A stretch of DNA of 7,171 nucleotides from an uncultured Lachnospiraceae bacterium. Its GTDB lineage: Bacteria > Bacillota > Clostridia > Lachnospirales > Lachnospiraceae. Shown one piece after another: positions 1 through 6,458 of this stretch. A program made the translations under genes and the position numbers. The stretch is from assembly GCA_910585065.1 (NCBI GenBank), contig CAJUCG010000183.1, forward strand, positions 1 to 7,171, written 5' to 3'. The notes below the pieces were generated by a model that saw only the letters and a program-made list of their open reading frames with translations, did not search any database and was not told the origin of the DNA. Numbering within the stretch: position 1 is the stretch's first letter; every line of letters begins with the position of its first letter.

Positions 1-137
1 CTCTGTATTTCAAATGCGAAATCTTCCCGGCTCCAAAACCTTCCCTCCAGGGAAGGTTTTCTTCCCTCTTCTTCGACCATCTCCACATCTTCGTGAGTCT
101 GCCCCGCTTTTTTCTTTCCGAAACTAAATAATCCCAT
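1..137 (-). CDS. Unrecognised protein, N-terminal 45 residues (runs off left edge)
   Basis: A minus-strand frame opens with ATG at 137-135 and stays open to the window edge (45 codons plus two bases). The start is well supported: GAGAGG at 149-144 lies 6 nt upstream. The product begins MGLFSFGKKK and continues through an acidic stretch (EDVEMVEEEG, residues 17-26) to a segment reading KPSLEGRFWSREDF (27-40). There is no signal peptide or membrane segment in what is visible, so the protein is probably cytoplasmic. I do not recognise the family. The frame contains a perfect 12-bp inverted repeat (35-60), which would normally suggest a terminator. The good ribosome site and open frame favour coding. 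Its transcription probably depends on the promoter at 388-416, through a leader of about 240 nt. Confidence 0.7.
   Translation of the reverse strand, partial: MGLFSFGKKKAGQTHEDVEMVEEEGRKPSLEGRFWSREDFAFEIQ
35..60. repeat. Perfect 12-bp inverted repeat inside the left-edge CDS
   Basis: AAAACCTTCCCT (35-46) and AGGGAAGGTTTT (49-60) are exact reverse complements around a 2-nt centre, giving a practical hairpin of about 10 bp with a 6-nt loop. On the minus strand it encodes roughly residues 26-34 (RKPSLEGRF) of the left-edge gene. Seen alone it would resemble a bidirectional terminator, although each flank has only four T before a C or G. Within a coding frame it could instead be a translational or RNA-stability hairpin, or chance. 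Confidence 0.6.
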
Positions 138-168
138 GGTTTTCCTCTCTTATTTTGAATTCTATATG

Positions 169-194
169 CTTCTCTCCCATACCGGGATAAGAAA
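169..194 (-). promoter_or_regulatory. Hairpin in the leader just upstream of the left-edge gene's ribosome site
   Basis: On the minus strand TTTCTTATCCC (194-184) pairs with GGGAGAGAAG (178-169) across a GGTAT loop. The stem has about ten pairs, including two G-U pairs, with a single bulged A. It ends about 19 nt before the GAGAGG ribosome site at 149-144. No U-run follows, so it is not an intrinsic terminator. It may be part of the 5' leader fold. Its role is inferred only from position. Confidence 0.35.
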
Positions 195-218
195 AGTCTT
201 TTACATTTTTTTCCAATT

Positions 219-243
219 AAAAAAACGCCAGAAGCATTCTTGC
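219..243 (-). terminator. Intrinsic terminator or attenuator of the 219-381 RNA
   Basis: On the minus strand the hairpin has stem GC-A-AGAA (243-237) against TTCT-G-GC (233-227), one A-G mismatch and a 3-nt loop. One base later come seven consecutive T (225-219). The stem is short, so termination may be partial. The segment GCAAAAG (plus 242-248) can also pair with CTTTTTGC (plus 260-267), which would disrupt the base of the terminator stem; that is a possible alternative fold. Read-through from the lipoprotein gene could also end here, because no terminator lies between that gene's stop codon and this point. Confidence 0.5.
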
Positions 244-381
244 AAAAGCACGGATTTTTCTTTTTGCGCACCTGCCATCCGCCAAAGGCAGATCAGATGG
301 GAGATGGAATCCTGCCACGGATAGAAATAGGCTGCCCGCCTATGGAGGCGGGAGTCATCCCACATCTGATATAAGCATATC
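219..381 (-). ncRNA. Candidate structured RNA: small RNA or cis-regulatory leader, class unknown
   Basis: A transcript starting near 381 and ending at the U-run at 219 would be about 160 nt. Visible elements on the minus strand: a 15-position helix between 370-356 and 306-292 (13 Watson-Crick pairs, one G-U, one mismatch); inside it a perfect 7-bp hairpin CCCGCCT/AGGCGGG with a 4-nt loop (352-335) and a weak 4-bp hairpin ATCC/GGAT (322-309); then a CTGCC/GGCAG hairpin (291-272); then the terminator hairpin. No reading frame with a plausible ribosome site explains the segment. I could not match it to a riboswitch, 6S, tmRNA, RNase P or SRP consensus from memory. It is either an independent small RNA or the attenuator-like leader of the gene beginning at 137. 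Confidence 0.45.
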
Positions 382-387
382 GTTTAC

Positions 388-416
388 ATTATAGATAATC
401 TCGGACGGAAAGTCAA
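388..416 (-). promoter_or_regulatory. Near-consensus sigma-A promoter, leftward, for the 219-381 RNA
   Basis: On the minus strand TTGACT (416-411) and a perfect TATAAT (393-388) are separated by exactly 17 nt (410-394), with an A/T-rich flank. Transcription would start near 381. The -35 begins only 7 nt after the stop codon of the SGNH lipoprotein gene. Eleven of twelve consensus bases match with ideal spacing, the best promoter in the window. It predicts strong constitutive transcription of the non-coding stretch to its left. Confidence 0.75.
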
Positions 417-423
417 TTTAAAT

Positions 424-2889
424 TTACTCTGCGTCCTGACCCGCTGCAATTACAGACACAAAATAGAATTCCCCTCCTGTTCCTTCCTCGATAATACAAA
501 TTTCTACCGTATGCGGCACCAAGGGATCTAATCCTTCTGCAATATTATCCAGATACAGCCAGTCGCCCCACCCATCAGGATAATTGCCGTCAAGCCGTAC
601 TAAACCATCCTTGTCGCCGTCAATAATCGCAGCGGCAACGGGCGCGCCAAGCGCGTTGGTCTTTTTGTACTGGAGCGAAATGCGGCTGCCGTAAATATTT
701 TCAAACAGAAGTGAATCGCCCTTATTCTTTGCTGTATACCCATGTTTAAAAATATCCCGGATTCCATTCTGCTGCCTCTCATCCTTTACAAAACCGTGAA
801 GAACAGGAGCGGTATTGCGGCTGTCATAGCGTTTTGAATGCAGACTGATCAGATCTTTTGCCTCTGGCAATACAGCCTCTGTGTCGGAATGATAAGTTCC
901 ATCCTTTACTTTTTCAAGAAAGTATGTTACAATCTCCGCACCGTAAGCGTGTCCCCTATCGTTCGGGTGAATCATATCAGAGGAGACATCGGTTGCCAGA
1001 AGTCTTCCAAAACGAATTTCATTATAGATGGAATCCTTCATGCTGACCGCAGGGATGCTGTAAGCCTTCGCCACCGAGTTATGTATGCTCTGCGCATTTA
1101 TTCCGCTGTCATACTGCACCATATTTAAAACCATCACCGCCGTTTCCCCATCGCCCTCCTGCAAAATCATGCGGACTAAGCTTTCATAAGTTTCCTGATA
1201 AAAAGCTGATCCCTCATCATTTACCGAAAATTCCACTATCACAAAATCCGGCTGATAGGTAAGCAGATCTTCTCTTGCGCGCGCACAGGCAAACTGGGAA
1301 GTCGTCGCCCCAATCCCTGCGTTTACATAATTAAATTTCGCCTGGGGATAAGTCCTGCACCACCAGTCATAAACCATCTTAGCGTAGGATTTATTCTCGT
1401 TTGAAGCACCCGTCCCCTGTGTGATGGAACCTCCGATAAAGCCGATGGTCAATTCTTCGCCCGCCTGTGCGCGCTCCATAAGCTTCTGAATCTTGTAGGG
1501 ATTTCCAATATTTACCACTGCGCGTTCTTGGTATGGAATTTCTTCTTCGTTCACACGCTCACCTCCATAAATTTCTCCAGTCGTCCCAAATGCCAAAATA
1601 TGGAAATCCTTTTCTTCATCCCCTCCGGCGATCCGGATCTCCACCTCATGTTCTTCTTCTTTTACCTCGTTCAACACGATCGCAGTCTGCGGATTATTCC
1701 AGCCGGAAGGGGAGTTTGACTCCACCTTTGCCGAAAGTTTTCCGTCAATATAGATCTCCGCCGTACCCAGCCGGTGATTGTCTGCCTCGCGGTAGAGCAA
1801 AATCAAATTTTTCCCCTTCATCGTAAATTTCATCCCATCCCCACCTTCTTTTCCCCAGAGCCAGTTATTCTGAAAATGGGTGATATTGGAATTTGATTCT
1901 ATAAATCCCCCCATCTGCGGCAGATAGAGATTCTTTGTATTATAAAAATTCATGCCCGAATACGCATCGCCAAATTTCTTGCAGGTGGTGTAATCCATCT
2001 CCTCATCCACAGTCTGCTCCACAATAATATCCGCAAACAAATACTCAATAAATTCCGCGATATAGGTATGCCCCTGATTGTTCGGGTGTGCCCCGTCCTT
2101 CGCATAATCCGCCCAGGAAAGCGCGCCCGACGAAAGCTCGCTAGAAAGTGCCGCATTCACCGAGATCATTGGAAGCTGATACGCCTCGCCGATGGCGGAC
2201 ATATGATCCTCGCAAGTATAGCCATTTTCTAAGACTGTAAAAATCAAGACAACAGCCGGAGCCGTCTCGGAATTAAGAATCCGGGCGAGCAAGCTTTCAT
2301 ACATCATCTTGCTTGTTGTATCACTCGCATCATTTACTGCGAACTCGACAAAGACAAGGTCGGGCGACTCATCAAGCACATCCTGCTCAACGCGCAGAAG
2401 CCCGATGGTCGAGGATGTGCCGGAAAGCCCCGCATTGATATGTTTGATCTTGCTATTTCCAAAGGTTTGTTTTAGCCATGCAGTCGTTTTGTAAGCGTAA
2501 TTCTGGACGGAATTGACAAGATATCCCTCCGTGATCGAACCGCCAAGATACGCCACCGTAACTTCCTCGCCACTTTGCATACGGGAAAAGACCTGTTTTA
2601 GCCGGCGGGTATTGCCCTGTGCGCGCAGGGAACGCACTACCATTGCGGAAGCCTCATCGCAGACGGTTTTCGCTGCCGCAAAAACATCTGCGGAAGGCGA
2701 AAAGACTTTTTTATTCTGACTTGTATTTTCTGATTCATCCGCTGCGCCCGTGATCTCTGGAATTTGTGTGCCGGTAATCTCTGGTGCTTTCGTAGGAGTC
2801 CCCCCGCTGGGTTCTTTCTTTTCACATGAAGCAAAGGTCAAGGCAATAGCCAATACCATACCAAATAATTTTACATATTGTTTTTTCAT
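424..2889 (-). CDS. Lipoprotein with two tandem SGNH/GDSL esterase domains
   Basis: An 821-residue exported lipoprotein: basic N-terminus, hydrophobic core (about 8-19), then a FASC lipobox with Cys22 as the predicted lipidated residue. A flexible linker (about 23-60) contains PEITG twice. The first SGNH domain has Ser118 (GGSIT), Gly154 (INAG), Asn186 (VND) and Asp265/His268 (DGAHPN). A beta-rich module follows (about 298-440). The second SGNH domain has Ser488 (GGSIT), Gly525 (VNAG), Asn557 (VND) and Asp638/His641 (DMIHPN), followed by a related beta-rich module (about 678-818). The catalytic sets are 370-373 residues apart, indicating an internal duplication, and both look intact. The family removes acyl (often acetyl) groups from carbohydrates or lipids; the substrate is not readable here. 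The ATG at 2889 has only a weak ribosome site. The gene lies 100 bp downstream of the NlpC/P60 gene on the same strand, consistent with a shared transcript. Confidence 0.93.
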   Translation of the reverse strand: MKKQYVKLFGMVLAIALTFASCEKKEPSGGTPTKAPEITGTQIPEITGAADESENTSQNKKVFSPSADVFAAAKTVCDEASAMVVRSLRAQGNTRRLKQVFSRMQSGEEVTVAYLGGSITEGYLVNSVQNYAYKTTAWLKQTFGNSKIKHINAGLSGTSSTIGLLRVEQDVLDESPDLVFVEFAVNDASDTTSKMMYESLLARILNSETAPAVVLIFTVLENGYTCEDHMSAIGEAYQLPMISVNAALSSELSSGALSWADYAKDGAHPNNQGHTYIAEFIEYLFADIIVEQTVDEEMDYTTCKKFGDAYSGMNFYNTKNLYLPQMGGFIESNSNITHFQNNWLWGKEGGDGMKFTMKGKNLILLYREADNHRLGTAEIYIDGKLSAKVESNSPSGWNNPQTAIVLNEVKEEEHEVEIRIAGGDEEKDFHILAFGTTGEIYGGERVNEEEIPYQERAVVNIGNPYKIQKLMERAQAGEELTIGFIGGSITQGTGASNENKSYAKMVYDWWCRTYPQAKFNYVNAGIGATTSQFACARAREDLLTYQPDFVIVEFSVNDEGSAFYQETYESLVRMILQEGDGETAVMVLNMVQYDSGINAQSIHNSVAKAYSIPAVSMKDSIYNEIRFGRLLATDVSSDMIHPNDRGHAYGAEIVTYFLEKVKDGTYHSDTEAVLPEAKDLISLHSKRYDSRNTAPVLHGFVKDERQQNGIRDIFKHGYTAKNKGDSLLFENIYGSRISLQYKKTNALGAPVAAAIIDGDKDGLVRLDGNYPDGWGDWLYLDNIAEGLDPLVPHTVEICIIEEGTGGEFYFVSVIAAGQDAE

Positions 2890-2916
2890 CGTTTCTCACT
2901 TTCTGCCGATATCGCG

Positions 2917-2940
2917 GCGGGAACAATTATTAATCCCCGC
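2917..2940 (-). other. Hairpin in the gap between the NlpC/P60 and SGNH genes
   Basis: On the minus strand GCGGGGA (2940-2934) pairs with TTCCCGC (2923-2917) over a 10-nt A/T-rich loop: seven pairs, one of them G-U. No U-run follows, so it does not look like a terminator separating the two genes. It ends 27 nt before the SGNH start codon and could affect transcript processing or translation. The 2890-2989 gap contains no convincing promoter and no small gene. Confidence 0.35.
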
Positions 2941-2989
2941 AAAAATCAATCCAAGTACCGCAGTATTTTTCACAAAATCTTCCCCCCGT

Positions 2990-4900
2990 CTATTCTACCG
3001 GTCTTGCAATCATTACGATATCTTCTGACCGATAATATTCATATGGTCTTAGATGTACACTTCCCGCCGCGTGGATCAACATACCGCTGTTGTGCATCTC
3101 CTCATCATTCCACCATCCAGTTTCATAGTTTGCCCCATAATAAATCGCGACATGATCAATATCCTTATATCTCTTGTTTCCCGAACCCTGATAAAAAATA
3201 AGATCCCCTGGTTTAAGTTTTTCCGGCGGCATATAGGTATAGGCGATCACCTTTCCCTCCACTTCTAGTCTCCTTGCCTCTTCTGCCGCCGTCGGCGCGC
3301 TCGATGCGCCCACAAGCTTTATCCCCGCCGCGTTGTAGGAACGCCAGACAAGCGAACTGCAATCATAATATCCTTTCTGCATCCGTTTTGGCTGGCTGTA
3401 GGGTGCGCCAAGCACCGCCTCCGCCTTTTTTACGGCAGCAAACGCCTTTCCTTCGCCGACAGTTACAGTACAATAATACTCCCTTTCATCTACCTTGATG
3501 GTGATCCGCGCCGCGCCCTCTTCTTTTGCTGTAACCCTTCCATTTTTTGTGACACTTGCCACCGATCTGTTTGAAGATCGAAAGGTGATCTTATTGTCTT
3601 TTTGTATTCCTGTCACAAGAATCCGTTTTGCCTTTCCCTTTTGCAGCAGCATATTGTAAGCCGAAAGTAGCGGATTCACGGTTGTTACTTCCTGCGTAAA
3701 ACTTATGCCGTCCACCGTTACCACAATTGTTGTTTTCCCCGCTTCTTTTGGGATAAGGCGGTCGCTGCCACTCCAGTCATCCCTCTGTGTACAGACCACT
3801 TCTTCATCCTCCGAAACCACGGTAATCACACTGTATGGACTTATTCCGGTAAACTGCGGCAGATAGCTCTCCCCCGCCCAAAGATAAGTGTCAAATGGAA
3901 GATAGTTTGGCTTTGTCACATGGATATGGAGCGTCTCTGTTCTCAGTTCATGGTAAGCCGTTTCAAACTCAATCTCAAGTTTGACACTTCCTGGTTCCTT
4001 CGCCGTGATAATCCCTTTTTTGCTGACACTGATCTCAGCTTTTGCAGAATAGATATCCCAGTCCTCCCCGAACTCGCCGAATCCTTCTGCTTCTTCCCTA
4101 TCTTCCTCATCGTCCGATATGATTTCATAGGAGAGGAATTTCGCATTTTCCAGTCCAATCTGCACTTTTTCTCCGTCCGCTACTGCAAGATATTGGGAGG
4201 TCAAACCGCAGGGCAGCACGGTTACCGTGCAGCGCGCTGAATAATCCTTTCCATCCCTAGCTTGTATTACAAAATCAACATAGTATTTCCCCTCATGGTT
4301 TGCTGACAGGTAGAATCTCCCATCCCCGAGAACCTCCAAAAAAAGATTCTCCTCGCTTGCTAAAGTTTCGCTGTCTGCACCACAGAGATAATAGGTATAC
4401 CCCTTCGCCTTCTTTTTGTATGTGAGATTTACTATTGCATCCTGCCCACAGTAGAGTACCAATTCTGGATAATCTAACTCGCAGGAATTTTTGCGGACCT
4501 TTACCACACAGACTGCTTCTTTTCCATTGTAGTACGCGGTAATATTTGCTGTTCCAACCCCGACTGCACGCACTAAACCATTATCATCCACTACGGCGAC
4601 CGAATTGTCCGAGGAGGAAAATGATGGCGCATTAAATATCCCCCACCAGAGATCCTCGTCGGATTCCGCCGCTTCTTCCCCGTCCATATTATCCACGCCA
4701 AAGCACTCTAATTTGTGCGTATTTCCCTGATAAAGGGTCAGTTTTGTTTCGCTTAAACCAAACTCCTCTGCCCGCAGGAAATTTTTTGGAGAAAATAAGG
4801 TAAACAGCAGGGCAAAAAGCAGCAGCCACACCTGCTTTCTTATCTTTCGTGTCCTTGATGGTTCTAGCTTCAGATACAATTTTTTTACTTTTGATTCCAT
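2990..4900 (-). CDS. Secreted Ig-like-array protein with C-terminal NlpC/P60 peptidase
   Basis: A 636-residue exported wall hydrolase (numbering from ATG at 4900). A long basic N-region precedes a hydrophobic core (24-36), with likely signal cleavage near LRA-EE (44/45). Ig-like repeats fill about 48-482. The first (about 48-135) and last (about 409-482) are clear Big2 type, with a pattern such as SSNRSVASV-NGRVTAKEEGAA; two or three degenerate ones lie between. The third has an acidic patch at about 262-282. The C-terminal NlpC/P60 domain (about 486-636) has Cys514 (YYDCSS), His583 (DIDHVAIYYG) and His610 (HAAGS) as its catalytic set. Such enzymes cleave peptidoglycan stem peptides. The frame extends upstream to ATG 4924 and TTG 4942, but ATG 4900 has AGAGG at 4914-4910 (9 nt away), and the predicted transcript starts near 4944, so TTG is unlikely. 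It is probably the first gene of a unit with the SGNH lipoprotein. Confidence 0.92.
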   Translation of the reverse strand: MESKVKKLYLKLEPSRTRKIRKQVWLLLFALLFTLFSPKNFLRAEEFGLSETKLTLYQGNTHKLECFGVDNMDGEEAAESDEDLWWGIFNAPSFSSSDNSVAVVDDNGLVRAVGVGTANITAYYNGKEAVCVVKVRKNSCELDYPELVLYCGQDAIVNLTYKKKAKGYTYYLCGADSETLASEENLFLEVLGDGRFYLSANHEGKYYVDFVIQARDGKDYSARCTVTVLPCGLTSQYLAVADGEKVQIGLENAKFLSYEIISDDEEDREEAEGFGEFGEDWDIYSAKAEISVSKKGIITAKEPGSVKLEIEFETAYHELRTETLHIHVTKPNYLPFDTYLWAGESYLPQFTGISPYSVITVVSEDEEVVCTQRDDWSGSDRLIPKEAGKTTIVVTVDGISFTQEVTTVNPLLSAYNMLLQKGKAKRILVTGIQKDNKITFRSSNRSVASVTKNGRVTAKEEGAARITIKVDEREYYCTVTVGEGKAFAAVKKAEAVLGAPYSQPKRMQKGYYDCSSLVWRSYNAAGIKLVGASSAPTAAEEARRLEVEGKVIAYTYMPPEKLKPGDLIFYQGSGNKRYKDIDHVAIYYGANYETGWWNDEEMHNSGMLIHAAGSVHLRPYEYYRSEDIVMIARPVE

Positions 4901-4950
4901 TGACTTTTTCCTCTTTTCCTTCATCTTTAATTTTTCAAACAACGATCTTT

Positions 4951-4979
4951 ATTATATCTTCTTCTTGCAGATATTTCTA
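4951..4979 (-). promoter_or_regulatory. Leftward promoter of the NlpC/P60-SGNH unit
   Basis: On the minus strand a perfect -10 TATAAT (4956-4951) lies 17 nt from TAGAAA (4979-4974), a 4/6 match to the -35 consensus, with A/T-rich DNA further upstream. Start of transcription is expected near 4944, about 45 nt before the ATG at 4900. It is back-to-back with the rightward hisD promoter, so the two may share regulation. Confidence 0.5.
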
Positions 4980-5013
4980 CTATTTTCAATTATTTTTTCC
5001 ACAGAATTTTTTC

Positions 5014-5042
5014 TTGACAAATTCCCCACTCTCTGCTATGCT
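5014..5042 (+). promoter_or_regulatory. hisD promoter with extended -10
   Basis: TTGACA (5014-5019, a perfect -35) is followed after 17 nt by TATGCT (5037-5042, 4/6), preceded by TG at 5034-5035 as an extended -10. Transcription should start near 5049, leaving a leader of about 117 nt before the hisD ATG. It is the only recognisable promoter between the two divergent genes that reads rightward. Confidence 0.7.
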
Positions 5043-5073
5043 AAAATTGATATTGGGCAAAATGCTTGATCCA

Positions 5074-5111
5074 CGCTTGACAGGGAAAATTTCTCTGCCA
5101 GGCGTTTTTTT
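5074..5111 (+). terminator. Intrinsic terminator in the hisD leader (probable attenuator)
   Basis: CGCTTGACAGGGA (5074-5086) pairs with TCTCTGCCAGGCG (5092-5104) over a 5-nt loop: 12 of 13 positions pair, counting two G-U wobbles, with one A-C mismatch. Seven T follow directly (5105-5111). It works only in the plus direction, since no T-run lies on the other side. No plus-strand gene precedes it, and it sits about 25 nt after the predicted hisD start of transcription. The simplest reading is premature termination controlling hisD. GCTTGA occurs twice, 11 nt apart (5064-5069 and 5075-5080), the second copy inside the stem; this could be a binding site for a protein or RNA that opens the hairpin. 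Confidence 0.65.
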
Positions 5112-5152
5112 ATGTGCGGAACCGCATTGCCCTTATCTAAAAACTTTAAATC

Positions 5153-5157
5153 GGAGG
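5153..5157 (+). promoter_or_regulatory. Strong ribosome binding site fixing the hisD start
   Basis: GGAGG lies 8 nt before ATG 5166. It decides in favour of the 428-codon product over an in-frame upstream ATG at 5112, which begins one base after the terminator U-run and has no ribosome site. Confidence 0.85.
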
Positions 5158-5165
5158 TCAAAATT

Positions 5166-6452
5166 ATGGTAACAATCAGCAAATTTTCTTACGACAACAA
5201 ACGCTTTCAAAATCTTCTTGCCCGCAAAGGGGGGATTCCCTCTTCTGTGGAAACCACTGTCCGCCAAATACTCACGGAAGTCAAAATGCGCGGCGACGCT
5301 GCCTTATACGCTTATATGCAGGAATTTGACCAGGTGGACATCAACAGGATGGGACTTTTTGTTTCCGAGGAGGAATTTGCCGCGGCAAAGGAGAAAGTTT
5401 CCCCTGAGTTTAAGCAGGCCATTAAACACGCTTGTGATAATCTTTTCGCATTCCACAAAAGGCAGCTTCCCACAAATTTCTGTGAGACCTACCCGGACGG
5501 TGCGGTATTGGAACGGCACTATACCCCACTTTCTTGTATTGCTGTAACCGTACCCGGAAATATGGCACCGCTGATTTCCAGTCTCTACATGAACTTGATT
5601 CCAGCGATTGTGGCGGGTGTACCAGAAATTTATATCCTGACCAAACCAAAGAGTGACGGCAGCATTGATCCGCATCTGCTTTATGTCGCAGATTATCTCA
5701 ATGTAAAGAATTATTATCGGTTGTCCGGCGCGCAGGGGATTGCAGCAGTTGCCTACGGCACAGAAACAGTAAAAAAAGTGGATGCAGTGGTAGGGCCTGG
5801 CAACTATTTCACTCAGATGGCAAAAAAACTGCTCTATGGCGAAGTAAAGATTGATGCCCTGGCCGGTCCCTCTGAAATTGTTATTATCGCAGATGAAAAA
5901 GCAAACCCGACATTTATCGCCGCGGATATGCTCTCCCAGGCAGAGCATGGCACGGGTTTTGAGGCAAGCAGCGCGTTTTGCCTTTCAGTGGAAACTGCCA
6001 AGAAAATCCAGGCAGAACTGCTTCGCTTAGCGGAAGAAAACAATCTTGTGGATGCAACGAAAAAAACTTTTGAAAACTATGGGGATATTTTTATCGTGGA
6101 TTCCATAAAAGAAGCGGTTGATGCCGTAAACGCAATCGCGCCGGAACACGCAGAACTTTTGCTTGATGACTGTGACGAGGCATTAAATACCCTTAGCAGC
6201 GCAGGGGCTGTCTTTGTTGGTGCTTACAGTACCGAACCGGTTGGGGACTATTTCTGCGGAACGAACCATATCCTTCCCACCTGCGGAACCGCAAGATTCT
6301 CCTCCGGGATGTCCGTACAAGAATTTATGCGCGGCTACAGTGTGATCCGCTACCCAGAGAACGCACTAAAGCAAAATGCCAATCACATTATCCGCTTAGC
6401 TGAGGCTGAGGGAATGCGGGCACACGCGCTTGCAGTAAAAGTAAGAATATAA
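5166..6452 (+). CDS. hisD: Histidinol dehydrogenase, divergent form
   Basis: A 428-residue cytoplasmic enzyme, the usual family length, for the last step of histidine synthesis: L-histidinol to L-histidine with two NAD+. Predicted zinc ligands are Gln258, His261 (SQAEHGTG), Asp361 (VGDYF) and His420 (RAHAL). The catalytic pair is Glu327-His328 (APEHAE). Gln190 (GAQG), Asn213 (GPGN), Ser236 (AGPSE) and Glu415 also match ligand residues of the E. coli enzyme as I remember them. The usual YVPGG segment instead reads TVPGN (128-132), so the tyrosine contacting NAD is Thr128, and the family's GPNHVLP motif reads GTNHILP. The sequence is thus an outlier with an intact active site. It is an orphan, with no other his gene in the window. 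Its promoter and premature terminator suggest control by attenuation. A non-histidine alcohol substrate is possible but less likely. Confidence 0.93.
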   Translation: MVTISKFSYDNKRFQNLLARKGGIPSSVETTVRQILTEVKMRGDAALYAYMQEFDQVDINRMGLFVSEEEFAAAKEKVSPEFKQAIKHACDNLFAFHKRQLPTNFCETYPDGAVLERHYTPLSCIAVTVPGNMAPLISSLYMNLIPAIVAGVPEIYILTKPKSDGSIDPHLLYVADYLNVKNYYRLSGAQGIAAVAYGTETVKKVDAVVGPGNYFTQMAKKLLYGEVKIDALAGPSEIVIIADEKANPTFIAADMLSQAEHGTGFEASSAFCLSVETAKKIQAELLRLAEENNLVDATKKTFENYGDIFIVDSIKEAVDAVNAIAPEHAELLLDDCDEALNTLSSAGAVFVGAYSTEPVGDYFCGTNHILPTCGTARFSSGMSVQEFMRGYSVIRYPENALKQNANHIIRLAEAEGMRAHALAVKVRI

Positions 6453-6458
6453 AACCGC

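Noticed and set aside
250..291. T-box antiterminator reading of the 219-381 RNA (UGGCA within GCGGA...UCCGU)
   Set aside because: The UGGNA string and one flanking helix can be drawn, but the second helix does not pair and no Stem I motifs are visible, so I do not call a T-box.
136..324. Small plus-strand frame of 62 codons
   Set aside because: It runs antisense through the predicted RNA element and its promoter side, has no ribosome site, and its composition is not protein-like.
838..1128. Plus-strand frames within the SGNH lipoprotein gene
   Set aside because: They lie opposite conserved catalytic blocks of the SGNH protein and show no start signals; they are shadow frames.
2917..2989. 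Separate promoter or terminator between the NlpC/P60 and SGNH genes
   Set aside because: The hairpin there has no U-run, and the best promoter-like hexamers (TTGGAT, TAATAA with a 16-nt gap) match consensus poorly.
5114..5131. T-box-like string (GCGGAACCGC) in the hisD leader
   Set aside because: In T-box leaders this element precedes the terminator. Here it follows it, the GGGTGG part is missing, and the leader is too short for Stem I; it is better read as a small palindrome.
5112..5165. Eighteen-codon N-terminal extension of hisD
   Set aside because: ATG 5112 directly abuts the terminator U-run and lacks a ribosome site. GGAGG sits 8 nt before ATG 5166, and the 428-residue length matches the family.
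5062..5172. Possible histidine leader peptide overlapping the hisD start
   Set aside because: The 36-codon frame has only one His codon and a poor ribosome site, so it does not fit codon-based histidine attenuation.
5304..5948. Long minus-strand frame (214 codons) opposite hisD
   Set aside because: It is fully antisense to strongly conserved HisD motifs, has no credible ribosome site, and its translation is Cys/His-rich without a recognisable family; it is a shadow frame.
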